From Hyphococcus flavus (lineage in GTDB: Bacteria; Pseudomonadota; Alphaproteobacteria; Caulobacterales; Parvularculaceae), in assembly GCF_028748065.1 (NCBI RefSeq), contig NZ_CP118166.1, positions 2,433,501-2,497,500 of the forward strand: 64,000 nt of DNA, read 5' to 3'. Numbering within the stretch: the first letter of the stretch is position 1; each line of letters begins with the position of its first letter. The notes under the pieces are model-generated. The model ran no database searches, had not been told where the DNA came from, and saw only the letters and a program-made list of their open reading frames with translations. The position numbers were made by a program, and so were the translations under genes. Below are positions 1 through 9,339 of the stretch, one piece after another.

Positions 1-128
1 TGCGGGCCAATCAGGCGTCCGCAAAGTGAGAATACACCTCAAATTTTGGATAAAACGCTCTGGTCGGACAAACCACTTTTTCACACGGCGGTCATTAGGC
101 TCTTGGCGGGTTCAAAAAGGGCGGGCTT

Positions 129-581
129 ATGCACAGCGAAGTATTGGAAAAGCCGGTCAGGGTCACGGAACGGCGCCTGACCGAGCGGATACGCCAGAAG
201 TGGGCTACGTTGGCGAGAGGGCGGCTTCCGTCCTTGCGTGAGATAGAAAACCTCAATCTGGGGCTTGATCGCGATTATTGTTTCGCGGTGGACCTGCGCC
301 TTTCAGACATTCTGCCATATTTCGTTTTCATGGGAGATGAGCTGTCGCGTTACTCAACGCTTTACCCTATGGGCGATCCGCGACGAGAAAAAACCTTGCT
401 TGATACGGCGATTGGCAAGATCGACGAAGCGGCGCTGACGAGGCAACCCGTCAATTATGATGCTGTCACGAGGCTGGATAACGGGCGCCGGATCGCCTTT
501 CGGACCATCCTGCTGCCGGTGGCGGAGAACGGCCGCGACGTGAGTCATGTCTTTGGCGCCGCTAAAGGCAAGGGGATTTGA
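129..581 (+). CDS. Small PAS-like sensor protein, copy 1
   Basis: A 150-residue soluble protein with no signal peptide or membrane segment. It resembles the small alphaproteobacterial PAS-like proteins (PAS_5 type): an N-terminal helix with a Trp and an RGRLPS turn, then a core with FAVDL, PYFVFMGDEL and a closing RTILLPVAENG strand. The next gene encodes a clear paralogue with the same landmarks in the same order. The ligand and output partner are unknown. No effector domain is present, so it probably acts by protein contact or is a lone sensor. The ATG is preceded by GGGCGGGCTT, a weak ribosome binding site. The family call is inference from motif pattern. Confidence 0.6.
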   Translation: MHSEVLEKPVRVTERRLTERIRQKWATLARGRLPSLREIENLNLGLDRDYCFAVDLRLSDILPYFVFMGDELSRYSTLYPMGDPRREKTLLDTAIGKIDEAALTRQPVNYDAVTRLDNGRRIAFRTILLPVAENGRDVSHVFGAAKGKGI

Positions 582-703
582 TCCGGCCCCATGTCAAATC
601 GTGAACAATTTTAACAAAATTACCCGTCCGGAAAAAATCGTCAGCTTACGACCCTGTCGTAGAGTTCAGGTTCTGAAGGGCTTAAATTTTACGCGGGGGC
701 GAA

Positions 704-1204
704 ATGCTTAGCGATGTTGCTGAACTGTTTGGAGAAGTTGCCGAAGCGCCGGCCAGAGACCGGCGTATAACACGGCGTCTTGTTGATCTGTGGGCGCGCG
801 CGGCGCGCGGACAGTTCCCAAGCTGGGCGGCGATGCAGGAGATGGATTTCGGCGAGGATCAGGACTGGCTCTTTGTTGTTGACCTCGAAAAAAGCGTCGG
901 GTTCCCGTATTTTATTTTTATCGGTGACCGGCTCGCCAAACTTTCAGATGTACATCTGAGCGGCGAAGATGATTGGACGCTCACGGTTCTCGATAAGGCG
1001 ACAGCCGATGTCTATGCGGCGGTAGCGGGTGAAGCGCCGCATTTTCGGGAAGACACGTTAATCCTGTGCGACGGTCGCAGATTATTGTTCCGTTCGGTCA
1101 CCGCGCCGCTCGCCGATGATGGAACGACCATTACTCACGTCATCGGCGCGGCTACCGGCCGGTTGGCTGTTGAGGTCGAACCGACCTTAAAGCTTGTTGA
1201 GTAG
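704..1204 (+). CDS. Small PAS-like sensor protein, copy 2
   Basis: A 166-residue soluble protein, paralogous to the upstream gene. Shared landmarks are the LWARAARGQFPSW helix (RGRLPS in copy 1), FVVDLEKS, PYFIFIGDRL, a CDGRRLLFRS strand and a final HVIGAATG that matches HVFGAAKG in copy 1. The 122-bp gap between the copies is AT-rich and could hold a separate promoter. The start is the ATG after GCGGGGGCGAA. As with copy 1, no catalytic or DNA-binding module is present. The divergence of the pair suggests an old tandem duplication rather than a recent one. Confidence 0.6.
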   Translation: MLSDVAELFGEVAEAPARDRRITRRLVDLWARAARGQFPSWAAMQEMDFGEDQDWLFVVDLEKSVGFPYFIFIGDRLAKLSDVHLSGEDDWTLTVLDKATADVYAAVAGEAPHFREDTLILCDGRRLLFRSVTAPLADDGTTITHVIGAATGRLAVEVEPTLKLVE

Positions 1205-1397
1205 TTCTTGAGCAAACTCGCAGCTTTATACTTTCATTGAGGCGATTTAAGCGGATATCAACTCTGCAAGCGACGTGCGCAGGCTGAAAACCGCGCCGCT
1301 TGCCGAGCCGCTCTGCTGCGATTAGGTTCGCGCCAAATTCAAGAGCTCCCGGCGTCGTCAGGCGTGTGAGCGAGCATAATTTGGCGAGGACAACCCC

Positions 1398-2891
1398 ATG
1401 ACCATCCACGGACATTTCATCAACGGCGAGGCAGTCGAAGGTACGAGCGGCCGTTTGCACGATGTCTTCAACCCGACAACCGGCGAAGTGCAGTCTCAGG
1501 TCGCGCTGGCGAGCCGGGATGAAATGGCCAAAGCGGTCGATGCGGCGCAAAAGGCTTTCCCCGCTTGGGCGGCGACAAACCCCCAACGCCGGGCGCGGGT
1601 CATGTTCAAATTCAAAGAGCTTGTCGAAAAGGACATGGACAATCTGGCGAAAATGCTTTCGTCAGAGCATGGCAAAATCCTGCCGGATGCGCGCGGTGAC
1701 GTGCAGCGTGGTCTTGAGGTTGTGGAATTCGCTTGCGGCATCCCGCATCTGCAAAAGGGCGAATACACCGAAGCGGCCGGGCCCGGTATTGACGTTTATT
1801 CTATGCGCCAGCCGCTCGGCGTTGTTGCAGGTATTACGCCGTTCAACTTCCCGGCGATGATCCCCATGTGGATGTTCTCTGTCGCTATCGCCTGCGGCAA
1901 CACGTTCATCAACAAACCGTCTGAAAAAGATCCGTCTGTACCGTTGCGTTTAGCTGAGCTGATGATGGAAGCCGGCGCGCCAGGAGGAGTGCTAAACGTC
2001 GTCAACGGCGACAAGGAAGCTGTAGACGCCATCATCGAAGACCCGCGCATCAAAGCGATCTCTTTTGTCGGCTCGTCAGACATCGCCAACTACATTTACG
2101 CCGGCGGCGCCAAGTACGGCAAACGTGTCCAGGCGTTTGGCGGCGCCAAGAACCATATGATTATCTTACCCGATGCGGATATGGAAAACGCCGTAAACCA
2201 GCTCATCGGTTCCGCTTACGGGTCGGCGGGCGAGCGCTGCATGGCGACGCCGGTGGCGGTGCCCGTGGGCGAGGGGACAGCGGATGAGCTGATCTCCATG
2301 TTGAAGCCGAAAGTCGAAAGCCTGCGCATCGGTCCTTCGCTGTCGGAGGATTCAGATCTAGGACCTCTTGTGTCAGCGGCGCATCGCGACCGTGTGGCCA
2401 GCTACATACAAATGGCGGTGGATGAGGGACAGGACCTTGTGGTCGACGGTCGGGATTTCTCTCTGCAGGGCTATGAGAACGGGTTCTTCATGGGCGGCAC
2501 GTTGCTCGACAAGGCCAAGCCAGGTCATAAGTCATACGATGAAGAAATTTTCGGGCCCGTTCTGCAAATCGTGCGTGCTGAAAACTTTGAAGAAGCGACA
2601 AGGCTTCCCTCAGAGCATCAGTATGGCAATGGCGTTGCGATCTTCACCCGCAATGGCGCCGCAGCGCGCGAATTCGCCCAGAAAGTGAATGTCGGCATGG
2701 TTGGCGTTAATGTGCCGATCCCCGTGCCGGTCGCCTATCACACATTTGGCGGCTGGAAGCGTTCGGGGTTCGGCGACACCAACCAGCATGGACCGGAAGG
2801 CGTCAAGTTCTGGACCAAGATCAAGACGATCACCCAGCGTTGGCCGGAAGACGTTCAGGGTTCGGAGTTTGTTATTCCGACAATGGGATAA
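1398..2891 (+). CDS. mmsA: CoA-acylating methylmalonate-semialdehyde dehydrogenase
   Basis: A full-length 497-residue ALDH-superfamily enzyme that converts methylmalonate semialdehyde, from valine (and thymine) catabolism, to propionyl-CoA with NAD+ and CoA. Visible signatures are the ITPFNFPAMIP nucleotide-binding stretch near residue 146, GSSDIANYIY near 225, and the catalytic Cys at about 281 in GSAGERCMA, the MmsA form of the ALDH active site. A GAGGA ribosome binding site lies 9 bases before the ATG. A VOC gene follows after 5 bases, suggesting co-transcription. The other valine-pathway genes lie 4-9 kb downstream on the same strand. MmsA is one of the more reliably recognised ALDH subfamilies. 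Confidence 0.93.
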   Translation: MTIHGHFINGEAVEGTSGRLHDVFNPTTGEVQSQVALASRDEMAKAVDAAQKAFPAWAATNPQRRARVMFKFKELVEKDMDNLAKMLSSEHGKILPDARGDVQRGLEVVEFACGIPHLQKGEYTEAAGPGIDVYSMRQPLGVVAGITPFNFPAMIPMWMFSVAIACGNTFINKPSEKDPSVPLRLAELMMEAGAPGGVLNVVNGDKEAVDAIIEDPRIKAISFVGSSDIANYIYAGGAKYGKRVQAFGGAKNHMIILPDADMENAVNQLIGSAYGSAGERCMATPVAVPVGEGTADELISMLKPKVESLRIGPSLSEDSDLGPLVSAAHRDRVASYIQMAVDEGQDLVVDGRDFSLQGYENGFFMGGTLLDKAKPGHKSYDEEIFGPVLQIVRAENFEEATRLPSEHQYGNGVAIFTRNGAAAREFAQKVNVGMVGVNVPIPVPVAYHTFGGWKRSGFGDTNQHGPEGVKFWTKIKTITQRWPEDVQGSEFVIPTMG

Positions 2892-2896
2892 GTCTT

Positions 2897-3346
2897 ATGA
2901 CCAGCTGGAAATCACCTAACCGCTCCGTCGTTACGCCGATCATCATGGTGAAAGACGCTATGAAGACTATGGATTTCGTCAGTGAAGTGTTCGGCGGAGA
3001 AGTCGTCGGCGAGCCGCTGATGCGCGGCGATGGCTCCTTATGGAATGCAGAAGTCAAAATTGGCGACACGAACATCATGTTCAACGCGCCACCGGAAGGT
3101 CATGAAATTCCCGGGTTCATTTATGTGCATGTGGCGGACGCTGATGCGACTTTCGAAAAGGCGGTCGCCGCCGGTGCGGAGCCAATCATGAAGCCGATGG
3201 AACAGTTCTACGGCGAATATGATGGTGGCTTTAAAGACAAGCAGGGCAATATCTGGTGGGTGTCGACCCATCGGAAAGTTCTGCCGCCCGGTGAGATTGA
3301 AAAAGCAGCGCGCGAATTTGAAGCACAAATGGCGAAACAGTCATGA
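2897..3346 (+). CDS. VOC (glyoxalase/bleomycin-resistance fold) protein
   Basis: A 149-residue protein of the vicinal oxygen chelate superfamily, PhnB/YdeN-like. It opens with the first beta-alpha-beta unit, VVTPIIMVKDAMKTMDFVSEVFGG, and carries IYVHVADADATFEKAVAAGAE and FYGEYDGGFKDKQGNIW, the usual second half. Members bind a metal and act on small molecules or antibiotics; the substrate here cannot be told. The ATG at 2897 is chosen because it fits the family N terminus and follows the mmsA stop closely. A longer reading would overlap mmsA. Its stop overlaps the next ATG (ATGA), so translation is probably coupled. Confidence 0.8.
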   Translation: MTSWKSPNRSVVTPIIMVKDAMKTMDFVSEVFGGEVVGEPLMRGDGSLWNAEVKIGDTNIMFNAPPEGHEIPGFIYVHVADADATFEKAVAAGAEPIMKPMEQFYGEYDGGFKDKQGNIWWVSTHRKVLPPGEIEKAAREFEAQMAKQS

Positions 3347-3720
3347 CGCAGAAAACCGGCCGCTGCATGTGCGGCGCCATCGAGTATATTTTCGAGGCAG
3401 ACCGCAAGGATGTGATTGTCTGCCATTGCGGGCAATGCCGCCAATGGAGCGGCCATCTATGGGCCTCCGTAAACGCGGCGTTCGATAAGTTGGAAATTAC
3501 AAAAGGCATGGACCGGCTCCGCTGGTTTCGATCCTCTGACGCGGCGCGCCGCGGCTTTTGCCGAGAATGTGGCTCGGCGCTGTTCTGGCATGGCGATAAG
3601 ATTGAAGGCCGCAAAGAGCGTATTGCTATCGCCGCGGGCACCGTTAATGCGCCGACGGATTTTTACCAGGGCGAGCATATTTTTCAGGACGACAAGGGCG
3701 ATTACTACGAGATTGCATAG
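3343..3720 (+). CDS. GFA/CENP-V family zinc protein
   Basis: A 125-residue protein of the GFA (glutathione-dependent formaldehyde-activating) fold. Zinc ligands are visible as RCMCGAIEY near the N terminus, CHCGQCR around residue 28 and FCRECGSALFW around residue 66, the pattern used for two zinc sites. Despite the family name, most bacterial members have no proven formaldehyde role, so function is left open. It overlaps the VOC gene by 4 bases. A second GFA protein is encoded at 53717-54100 next to a glutathione transferase. Confidence 0.85.
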   Translation: MTQKTGRCMCGAIEYIFEADRKDVIVCHCGQCRQWSGHLWASVNAAFDKLEITKGMDRLRWFRSSDAARRGFCRECGSALFWHGDKIEGRKERIAIAAGTVNAPTDFYQGEHIFQDDKGDYYEIA

Positions 3721-3849
3721 GCCTAGCCTGCAATTGTCTCTAATCCAAATAAGCTATGTAGAAGGTAGCATAAGCCTTATCACAGCTTAGAGCAAAAGCG
3801 CTTGCTTCATTCTATACAGCTTTTTGGCTGATACGATAATCAGGCTCGA

Positions 3850-4797
3850 ATGAATTTTCCGGAGCGTTTCGTGAAGCAGATCAGCCTGGCGGCAGCCGTT
3901 ATTTTTTCTTCCGTTTCATGCGCACAAGAAACTGCGTACCACTTCACAGCGACAACCGACCCGGGCGGCTGTCTGATAGAGCATATCGCCGTTGCTGGCG
4001 ACGCCGATCATTATCAGTTTGACGGGCTTTCACCAGATGGCGAGCAAATCTCAATTGGATGGAGCCGCGATGAAGAAATGGGCATGTTTTTGCTCAATCT
4101 CAAAACCGGCGATAAACAGAACATTCCAGATTTGAACAACAGCGCTTCATTTTCACCTGATGGCAATCTTCTCGTGACCGCACATTACGGAGAGGGCGGT
4201 GCCACGGATATTCTTGAATATAGACGTGATACGGGAGAGATCGCCATGATTGCTCCGCACGAGAGGCCGGACTGGCTGCCAAGTTACTCTTCTGATGGAA
4301 AAACGATCCTTTTTAATTCTTTCAGGTCAGGCCAGTCAGAAATTTATACATACGAAAAAGAGACAAGCGATATCAGACGCTGGACCGAACGTGATGAATA
4401 TGACGCACACGGGCAATTCTCACCGGACGATAAAAAGATATTATTCCTGAGCTCCCATGGTTCAGGAGACCATAGCGTGAGCATGATTGATATGGTTACA
4501 GGGCGCATCACCCAGGTTCTCGGTGAGGGGACAAATGACACGTATGGGAGCTGGTCTCCGTCGGGCGACAGGATCGTCTTTGCATCGGATCGGAACCAGG
4601 ACCAAAGCGGAGCTACGGACATCTTTGTTCTTGCGTTGAAAGATAATTCGGTCCGTCAAATAACCAGCAACAACTACGAAGACGGCTATCCGTTCTTTTC
4701 TCCCGATGGACGATTTATTTACTTCAACTCTATCAGAAGTGAGCGGTATGGCGTATACCGTGTCCGATTGAACGGTGAAGGCGGGTGTGCACGCTGA
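3850..4797 (+). CDS. Exported PD40/TolB-like beta-propeller protein 1
   Basis: A 315-residue protein with an N-terminal hydrophobic signal (residues about 10-25, ending near SCAQE) that should send it to the periplasm, possibly as a lipoprotein through that Cys. The rest is built from repeated WD40-like/PD40 blades such as FDGLSPDGEQI, ASFSPDGNLL, SYSSDGKTILF, GQFSPDDKKILF, GSWSPSGDRIVFASDRN and PFFSPDGRFIYF. TolB-type propellers bind partner proteins or peptides; no catalytic domain follows. The next gene is a second propeller protein, so they may form a pair. Exact function unknown. Confidence 0.75.
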   Translation: MNFPERFVKQISLAAAVIFSSVSCAQETAYHFTATTDPGGCLIEHIAVAGDADHYQFDGLSPDGEQISIGWSRDEEMGMFLLNLKTGDKQNIPDLNNSASFSPDGNLLVTAHYGEGGATDILEYRRDTGEIAMIAPHERPDWLPSYSSDGKTILFNSFRSGQSEIYTYEKETSDIRRWTERDEYDAHGQFSPDDKKILFLSSHGSGDHSVSMIDMVTGRITQVLGEGTNDTYGSWSPSGDRIVFASDRNQDQSGATDIFVLALKDNSVRQITSNNYEDGYPFFSPDGRFIYFNSIRSERYGVYRVRLNGEGGCAR

Positions 4798-4834
4798 CTA
4801 TTCCTGAGCAGAACCGGTCAATTTTGACTGCTGG

Positions 4835-5725
4835 TTGCATAGGAAAAGGTTATTGCACATGTCACTTATCGTTATTGCCGCCGCCTTGAGCGGGGCTTGC
4901 CTTCAGGCGAATCTTTTTTTGCCAAACATGATCTCCACTGACGGCGCCCATGAAGGCCTTGATTGGATCTCGGAAGAAGGAGACGCGTTGATTTTTACGC
5001 GCGTTGCGCCTGATTTTTCCGTTTCTTCTGTCTATTCGGCAGTGGTCGAAGGCGATGAATGGGCGATCGAAAAGACGTCGTTCTCAACTGGCCCTTATGA
5101 CGCTGGAGTTGCATTTTCTGCAGATCATGAAAGCGCATTATTCACATCAACCCGGCAAAGTGATGTCACACCGGAAGGCAACTGGAACATTTGGCGCGTT
5201 TCGGCAGCTTTAGAAGGTCACGCATGGCGTTTCGGTGAGGCCGAATATTTAAGCGAACCGATTAATAGCGATAAAAACGATTGCTGCGCAGTCTTCGGCA
5301 GAAATGGAGAAATATTCTTTTCTTCCGACCGGGACGGACAATGGAATCTTTATCGCGCAACAATCGATGGCAATGGCTATGTTGTTGAGAAGATGAAAGG
5401 TCGGATCAATACAACTGACGGCGCCTGGCCCAGTGCATACATCGGCGAAACCGATACGCTATTGTTCAGCTCCATAAGAAAGTCGGGCGCGGGCGGTGAT
5501 GACATTTATGTTTCCACCAGGCGCGATGGAGAATGGAGTGATGCGCGCATTCTTGGCGAGCCCGTGAACAAGTCAGGATACGAAGACGGGGCGCGGCTTT
5601 TTCACGGCGAGTTTTATTGGTCCAGTCGTCCCGCGCGCGCCAGCGCCCAAGATGCGCAAGTGAATTCTGGCATTTATCATCTTCCAGCCGCATGTGTTGC
5701 CGGCGACGTATTTAAATTAGAGTAG
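4835..5725 (+). CDS. Lipoprotein with PD40 beta-propeller 2
   Basis: A 296-residue protein. Reading from the TTG at 4835 gives a basic n-region (HRKRLLH), a hydrophobic core and a lipobox LSGAC, so this start is preferred over the ATG at 4859, which would remove all positive charge from the signal. The mature part holds PD40-like blades: AVFGRNGEIFFSSDRDGQWNLY, DTLLFSSIRKSG and similar, with SDRDG turns typical of TolB and OmpA-linked PD40 proteins. It follows the first propeller gene by 37 bases, and the two are probably co-expressed. Role unknown; envelope location is inferred. Confidence 0.7.
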   Translation: MHRKRLLHMSLIVIAAALSGACLQANLFLPNMISTDGAHEGLDWISEEGDALIFTRVAPDFSVSSVYSAVVEGDEWAIEKTSFSTGPYDAGVAFSADHESALFTSTRQSDVTPEGNWNIWRVSAALEGHAWRFGEAEYLSEPINSDKNDCCAVFGRNGEIFFSSDRDGQWNLYRATIDGNGYVVEKMKGRINTTDGAWPSAYIGETDTLLFSSIRKSGAGGDDIYVSTRRDGEWSDARILGEPVNKSGYEDGARLFHGEFYWSSRPARASAQDAQVNSGIYHLPAACVAGDVFKLE

Positions 5726-6090
5726 TGAAAACGCGTCCAGTCGGGCGAGGCTTGACTTTGATCGCCATTCGCGGGGCCTCTGCCCATAGTGGCGGCGATT
5801 TTATCTTGAATTGAGCCGCTACAACGCGACTATTGGCTAATATTTAGAGCGCCGCACCTTGGAAAGTATCCAGAGGCGCGGCGTCAGCCTTTTTGGCTGT
5901 CTTCAGCAGACCGCGAGTATATTGATTTCGTAGCGTGCTGATTAGCCTGACATCTCCGGCTTAAGCCGCCTGTCAGGCAGGCGCTCCATTTCATCTGGCG
6001 CTACATGTTTTCATGGCAGATAAAGGCGACTATGACGTGGCGAACACTGGCGTGCTTGCGTAATGAGCGCTGAATTCACGGGGTCATGAC
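5726..6090. other. Intergenic region without recognised gene
   Basis: This 365-base stretch between the second propeller lipoprotein and the DedA gene has no ORF with family features on either strand. It contains a loose GC-rich inverted motif around 5846-5885 (GCGCCGC and GCGCGGCG) but no U-tract terminator. The promoter of the DedA/valine run probably lies in its right-hand part. I see no RNA gene here. Confidence 0.5.
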
Positions 6091-6114
6091 TTGTTCGGAC
6101 TAGAGGCTGGGGAA

Positions 6115-6762
6115 ATGGCGATGTTAACGGGATGGGCGCTTTACGCGGCCATCTTTTTTACGCCCTTTATCCAGGAAGATATTGCCGTCATCGGCGCCGC
6201 TACGGCGTCTCTCCATGACGCAGCGCCCACAGCCTTGATTTTGCCGGCCGTACTGACCGGCCTCGTTTGCTCTGATGCGTGGAAGTACTGGATGGGCAGG
6301 CTCGCTAGACGGTACGAATGGGCGCACCGGTTTGCAGAAAAGCCGGGCGTGTCGATCGCGGGCGATCTCATCAACAAGGAATTCATGCAGACCATGTTGA
6401 CGGCGCGGTTTGTGCCGGGAACGCGAATTCCGGCCTATATCGCGGCGGGCTTTTTCAAAGCTGAATACGCGAAATATATTCTGACGCTCACGGCGACAGC
6501 CACGCTTTATGTGGCGATTATGTTTGCTCTCTTTCACTCGGTGGGCGCCGTTGCGGGAGAAGAGGCCAAAATCTGGCTGCCTGTGATGGCTGTCTTGATA
6601 CTCGCTTGTTACGTTGCCTATCGATGGGTTACCCATCGCAACAACAAAGCGGGCCCGATGACGCCATTGTCCGAAGAACAAGACCACCCCATGCCTGACA
6701 TGCCGGGGTTTGACGATACGCCATACGAAACAGCCGAAACGGACGACAATAAGAAGGAGTAG
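6115..6762 (+). CDS. DedA-family (SNARE-associated) membrane protein
   Basis: A 215-residue integral membrane protein with several hydrophobic segments and the family signature [17 protein letters not shown] around residues 103-119, preceded by a [13 protein letters not shown] helix. DedA proteins act in lipid-carrier flipping or membrane homeostasis. The C-terminal tail is long, charged and acidic. The ATG at 6115 is preceded by GAGG at good spacing; a TTG at 6091 would add eight residues. The stop lies 5 bases before the isobutyryl-CoA dehydrogenase gene, whose ribosome binding site is inside this gene, so the two are co-transcribed although no metabolic link is known. Confidence 0.8.
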   Translation: MAMLTGWALYAAIFFTPFIQEDIAVIGAATASLHDAAPTALILPAVLTGLVCSDAWKYWMGRLARRYEWAHRFAEKPGVSIAGDLINKEFMQTMLTARFVPGTRIPAYIAAGFFKAEYAKYILTLTATATLYVAIMFALFHSVGAVAGEEAKIWLPVMAVLILACYVAYRWVTHRNNKAGPMTPLSEEQDHPMPDMPGFDDTPYETAETDDNKKE

Positions 6763-6767
6763 CAGCG

Positions 6768-7916
6768 ATGGACTTCGCGCTGACCGAAGAACAGGAAGCC
6801 ATTCAGGAAATGGCGCGGCGCTTCGCCGCCGACGAGCTGGCCCCACATGCGCCGGAATGGGACGAGAAGAAGCACTTTCCCGTTGATGTGATACGAAAGT
6901 CAGCAGAGCTTGGGCTTGCAGGTATCTATACGCAAGAAGATGTCGGCGGTTCCGGATTGGGACGGCTGGATGCGGCGCTGATTTTCGAAGCTTTGTCGGA
7001 AGGCTGCACATCGACGGCGGCTTTTATTTCGATCCACAACATGTGCACCTGGATGATCGACAGGTTCGGTGCTGACGATGTGCGTAAAAAATGGTGCCCC
7101 AAACTCACGTCAATGGAATTGATCGCAAGCTATTGCCTGACGGAGCCGGGTTCAGGCTCTGACGCGGCGGCGCTTAAAACAAAAGCGGTGAAGGACGGCG
7201 ATCATTATGTGCTGAACGGCTCAAAAGCATTCATTTCAGGGGCCGGAACATCTGACCTCTACGTTGTTATGGTGCGGACAGGAGAGCCCGGCCCCAAGGG
7301 CATATCGACGGTGCTTGTTGAGAAAGATACGCCGGGACTTTCCTTTGGCGCGCAAGAACGAAAAATGGGCTGGCACTCTCAACCGACCGCCATCGTCACC
7401 TTCGAGGATTGCCGTATCCCGGTTGCGAATCGTATTGGCGAAGAAGGCGAAGGCTTCCGTTTCGCCATGATGGGACTGGATGGCGGCCGCCTCAATATCG
7501 CGGCATGCTCGCTCGGTACAGCGAACGGTGCGTTGAAAGCCGCGCTGGACTATACGAATGAACGCCAGGCGTTCGGCAAGCGGCTCAACCAGCAACAGGC
7601 TTTGCAATTCAAGCTAGCCGATATGGCGACGGAGCTCGAGGCTGCGCGGGTGATGCTCTATCAGGCCGCGTGGAAACTTGACCGGAAAACACCGGACGCA
7701 ACGCGTCACTGCGCCATGGCGAAACGCTTTGTCACCGACACCGGATTCAATATCGTCAATGACGCGCTGCAAATGCATGGCGGATACGGTTACTTAAAAG
7801 ACTATCCGCTGGAACGGAATTTACGCGACGTGCGCGTGCATCAAATTCTTGAGGGCGCCAACGAAATCATGCGCCTTATCGTCGCCAGAGACATGTTGAA
7901 AGAATATCAAGCTTAG
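6768..7916 (+). CDS. Acyl-CoA dehydrogenase, probable isobutyryl-CoA dehydrogenase
   Basis: A 382-residue FAD enzyme of the acyl-CoA dehydrogenase family, full length. Signatures are [17 protein letters not shown] in the FAD-binding middle domain, [17 protein letters not shown], the [21 protein letters not shown] helix and [35 protein letters not shown] at the C-terminal end. Because it lies with HIBCH, mmsA and mmsB, the most likely reaction is isobutyryl-CoA to methacrylyl-CoA in valine breakdown; the human counterpart is ACAD8. An AAGGAG site precedes the ATG by 9 bases. Substrate choice among short branched acyl-CoAs is inference from context. Confidence 0.85.
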   Translation: MDFALTEEQEAIQEMARRFAADELAPHAPEWDEKKHFPVDVIRKSAELGLAGIYTQEDVGGSGLGRLDAALIFEALSEGCTSTAAFISIHNMCTWMIDRFGADDVRKKWCPKLTSMELIASYCLTEPGSGSDAAALKTKAVKDGDHYVLNGSKAFISGAGTSDLYVVMVRTGEPGPKGISTVLVEKDTPGLSFGAQERKMGWHSQPTAIVTFEDCRIPVANRIGEEGEGFRFAMMGLDGGRLNIAACSLGTANGALKAALDYTNERQAFGKRLNQQQALQFKLADMATELEAARVMLYQAAWKLDRKTPDATRHCAMAKRFVTDTGFNIVNDALQMHGGYGYLKDYPLERNLRDVRVHQILEGANEIMRLIVARDMLKEYQA

Positions 7917-7927
7917 GGAGTGACGTG

Positions 7928-8218
7928 ATGGCCAAAGGCTATTGGATCGGTCATGTGGATGTGAGTAATGCCGAGAATTATCCGAATTACATGAAGGCCG
8001 CTCAGCCAGCGTATGAAAAATACGGGGCAAAGTTTATCGTGCGCGGCGGCAAATTCGATAGTGTTGAGGGGAAAGCGCGTTCGCGGCATGTGGTGGTTGA
8101 GTTTGAAAGCTATGAAAAAGCGCTAGCCTGCTATAACTCGCCGGAATACCAGGCTGCTGCGAAAATTCGCCAGGCAAATTCTGAAGGGGACATACTGATT
8201 GTTGAAGGAGCCGAGTGA
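7928..8218 (+). CDS. DUF1330 family protein
   Basis: A 96-residue single-domain protein of the DUF1330 (dimeric alpha/beta barrel) type: KGYWIGHVDVSNAENYPNYMKAA at the N terminus, then GAKFIVRGGKFDSVEG and the VVVEFESYEKALACYNSPEYQAA helix. The family is common beside catabolic genes, but its chemistry is unproven. The ATG at 7928 is preceded by GGGAG; an in-frame GTG lies three bases upstream. It sits inside the valine operon between the isobutyryl-CoA dehydrogenase and the 3-hydroxyisobutyryl-CoA hydrolase, at the place where a methacrylyl-CoA hydratase gene is often found. Confidence 0.85.
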   Translation: MAKGYWIGHVDVSNAENYPNYMKAAQPAYEKYGAKFIVRGGKFDSVEGKARSRHVVVEFESYEKALACYNSPEYQAAAKIRQANSEGDILIVEGAE

Positions 8219-8219
8219 C

Positions 8220-9278
8220 GTGACGGATCAAATTCTTTTCGAAACTACCGGCGACTGGGGTGTCATCACCCTGAATAATGAAAAGGCCTTGAACGCGTTG
8301 AACTGGGACATGGTCAAGGCCATGCGCGCCCAGTTAAACGACTGGTCAGGCGACAAATCAGTCAAAGCGGTGATGGTGAAGGGCGCCGGTGATCGCGCTT
8401 TTTGCGCGGGTGGCGATATTCGCTGGCTCCACGATACGGCGAAGGAAGATCCTGCGCATGCGTCGGAATTTTTCCGCGAAGAATATCGCAACAACTCGCT
8501 TATTTATCATTATTCGAAACCTTATGTTGCAATGATTGACGGCATTGTCATGGGCGGCGGCGTCGGTATTTCCGTTCATGGTGATTTTCGTGTCGCCGGC
8601 GATGCGACACTGTTCGCCATGCCGGAGACAGGCATAGGCTTGTTTCCCGATGTCGGCGGCGGGCATTTCATGCCGCGCCTTCATGACGGGTTGGGGCTTT
8701 ATTATGCGCTCACCGGCGCGCGGGCGAAAGCTGCCGACTGTATGGCGGCGGGCATTGCGACGCATTACGCGCCAGCGGATAAATATGCTGAACTGGAAGC
8801 AGCATTATTGAAAACCAAACTTGGCGATCATGCGCATGCTGATATCGAAACAATTCTTGATACCTATGCGGGCGACCCGGGTCATGCGCCGGTGAATGAC
8901 ATGCGGCCGGAGATAGCGCGTCTGTTTCAGGGGCATGAGGCGTTGGAGGACTTGCTTGCATCACTTGAAAAAGATGGTGGGGACTTTGCCTCGGAAACGC
9001 TTAAAACTTTATCGCGTATGTCGCCTACATCTTTGGTGCTGACGTTTGAACAGATGAAACGCGGCCATAATCTCGATTTCGATGACAATATGAAAATGGA
9101 ATTCCGCATGGTGTGCCGAGTGATGGAAGGCCATGATTTCTTCGAAGGCGTCCGCGCCCAAATTCTCGATAAAGATCGAAACCCAAAATGGTCGCCGGCG
9201 TCGCTTTCTGAAATCAGCGAAAGCGATTTACAGCGCTATTTTGATGATCTTGGCGACCCTGAACTTGTCCTGCCTTAA
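8220..9278 (+). CDS. 3-hydroxyisobutyryl-CoA hydrolase (HIBCH type)
   Basis: A 352-residue member of the enoyl-CoA hydratase superfamily. Its length and motifs match the HIBCH subgroup rather than classical 260-residue hydratases: RAFCAGGDIRWLH, DGIVMGGGVGISVHGDFRVA and FAMPETGIGLFPDVGGGHFMPRL, the last carrying the catalytic Glu region. It hydrolyses 3-hydroxyisobutyryl-CoA in valine catabolism. The start is GTG at 8220, just after the DUF1330 stop, with GAAGGAG upstream; an upstream TTG in frame would overlap DUF1330. The C-terminal half has the long helical extension of HIBCH. Confidence 0.87.
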   Translation: MTDQILFETTGDWGVITLNNEKALNALNWDMVKAMRAQLNDWSGDKSVKAVMVKGAGDRAFCAGGDIRWLHDTAKEDPAHASEFFREEYRNNSLIYHYSKPYVAMIDGIVMGGGVGISVHGDFRVAGDATLFAMPETGIGLFPDVGGGHFMPRLHDGLGLYYALTGARAKAADCMAAGIATHYAPADKYAELEAALLKTKLGDHAHADIETILDTYAGDPGHAPVNDMRPEIARLFQGHEALEDLLASLEKDGGDFASETLKTLSRMSPTSLVLTFEQMKRGHNLDFDDNMKMEFRMVCRVMEGHDFFEGVRAQILDKDRNPKWSPASLSEISESDLQRYFDDLGDPELVLP

Positions 9279-9339
9279 ATAATCAAAACGACTGCGCGCG
9301 CTATTGTTGCGCGGTAGTTCTCAACTGAAGGGTTTCTGG

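Noticed and set aside
5726-6090. Possible decayed gene between the propeller lipoprotein and DedA
   Set aside because: No frame on either strand gives a recognisable domain fragment.
6124-7011. 295-codon minus-strand ORF
   Set aside because: Antisense to DedA and the isobutyryl-CoA dehydrogenase gene; Arg/His-rich without motifs.
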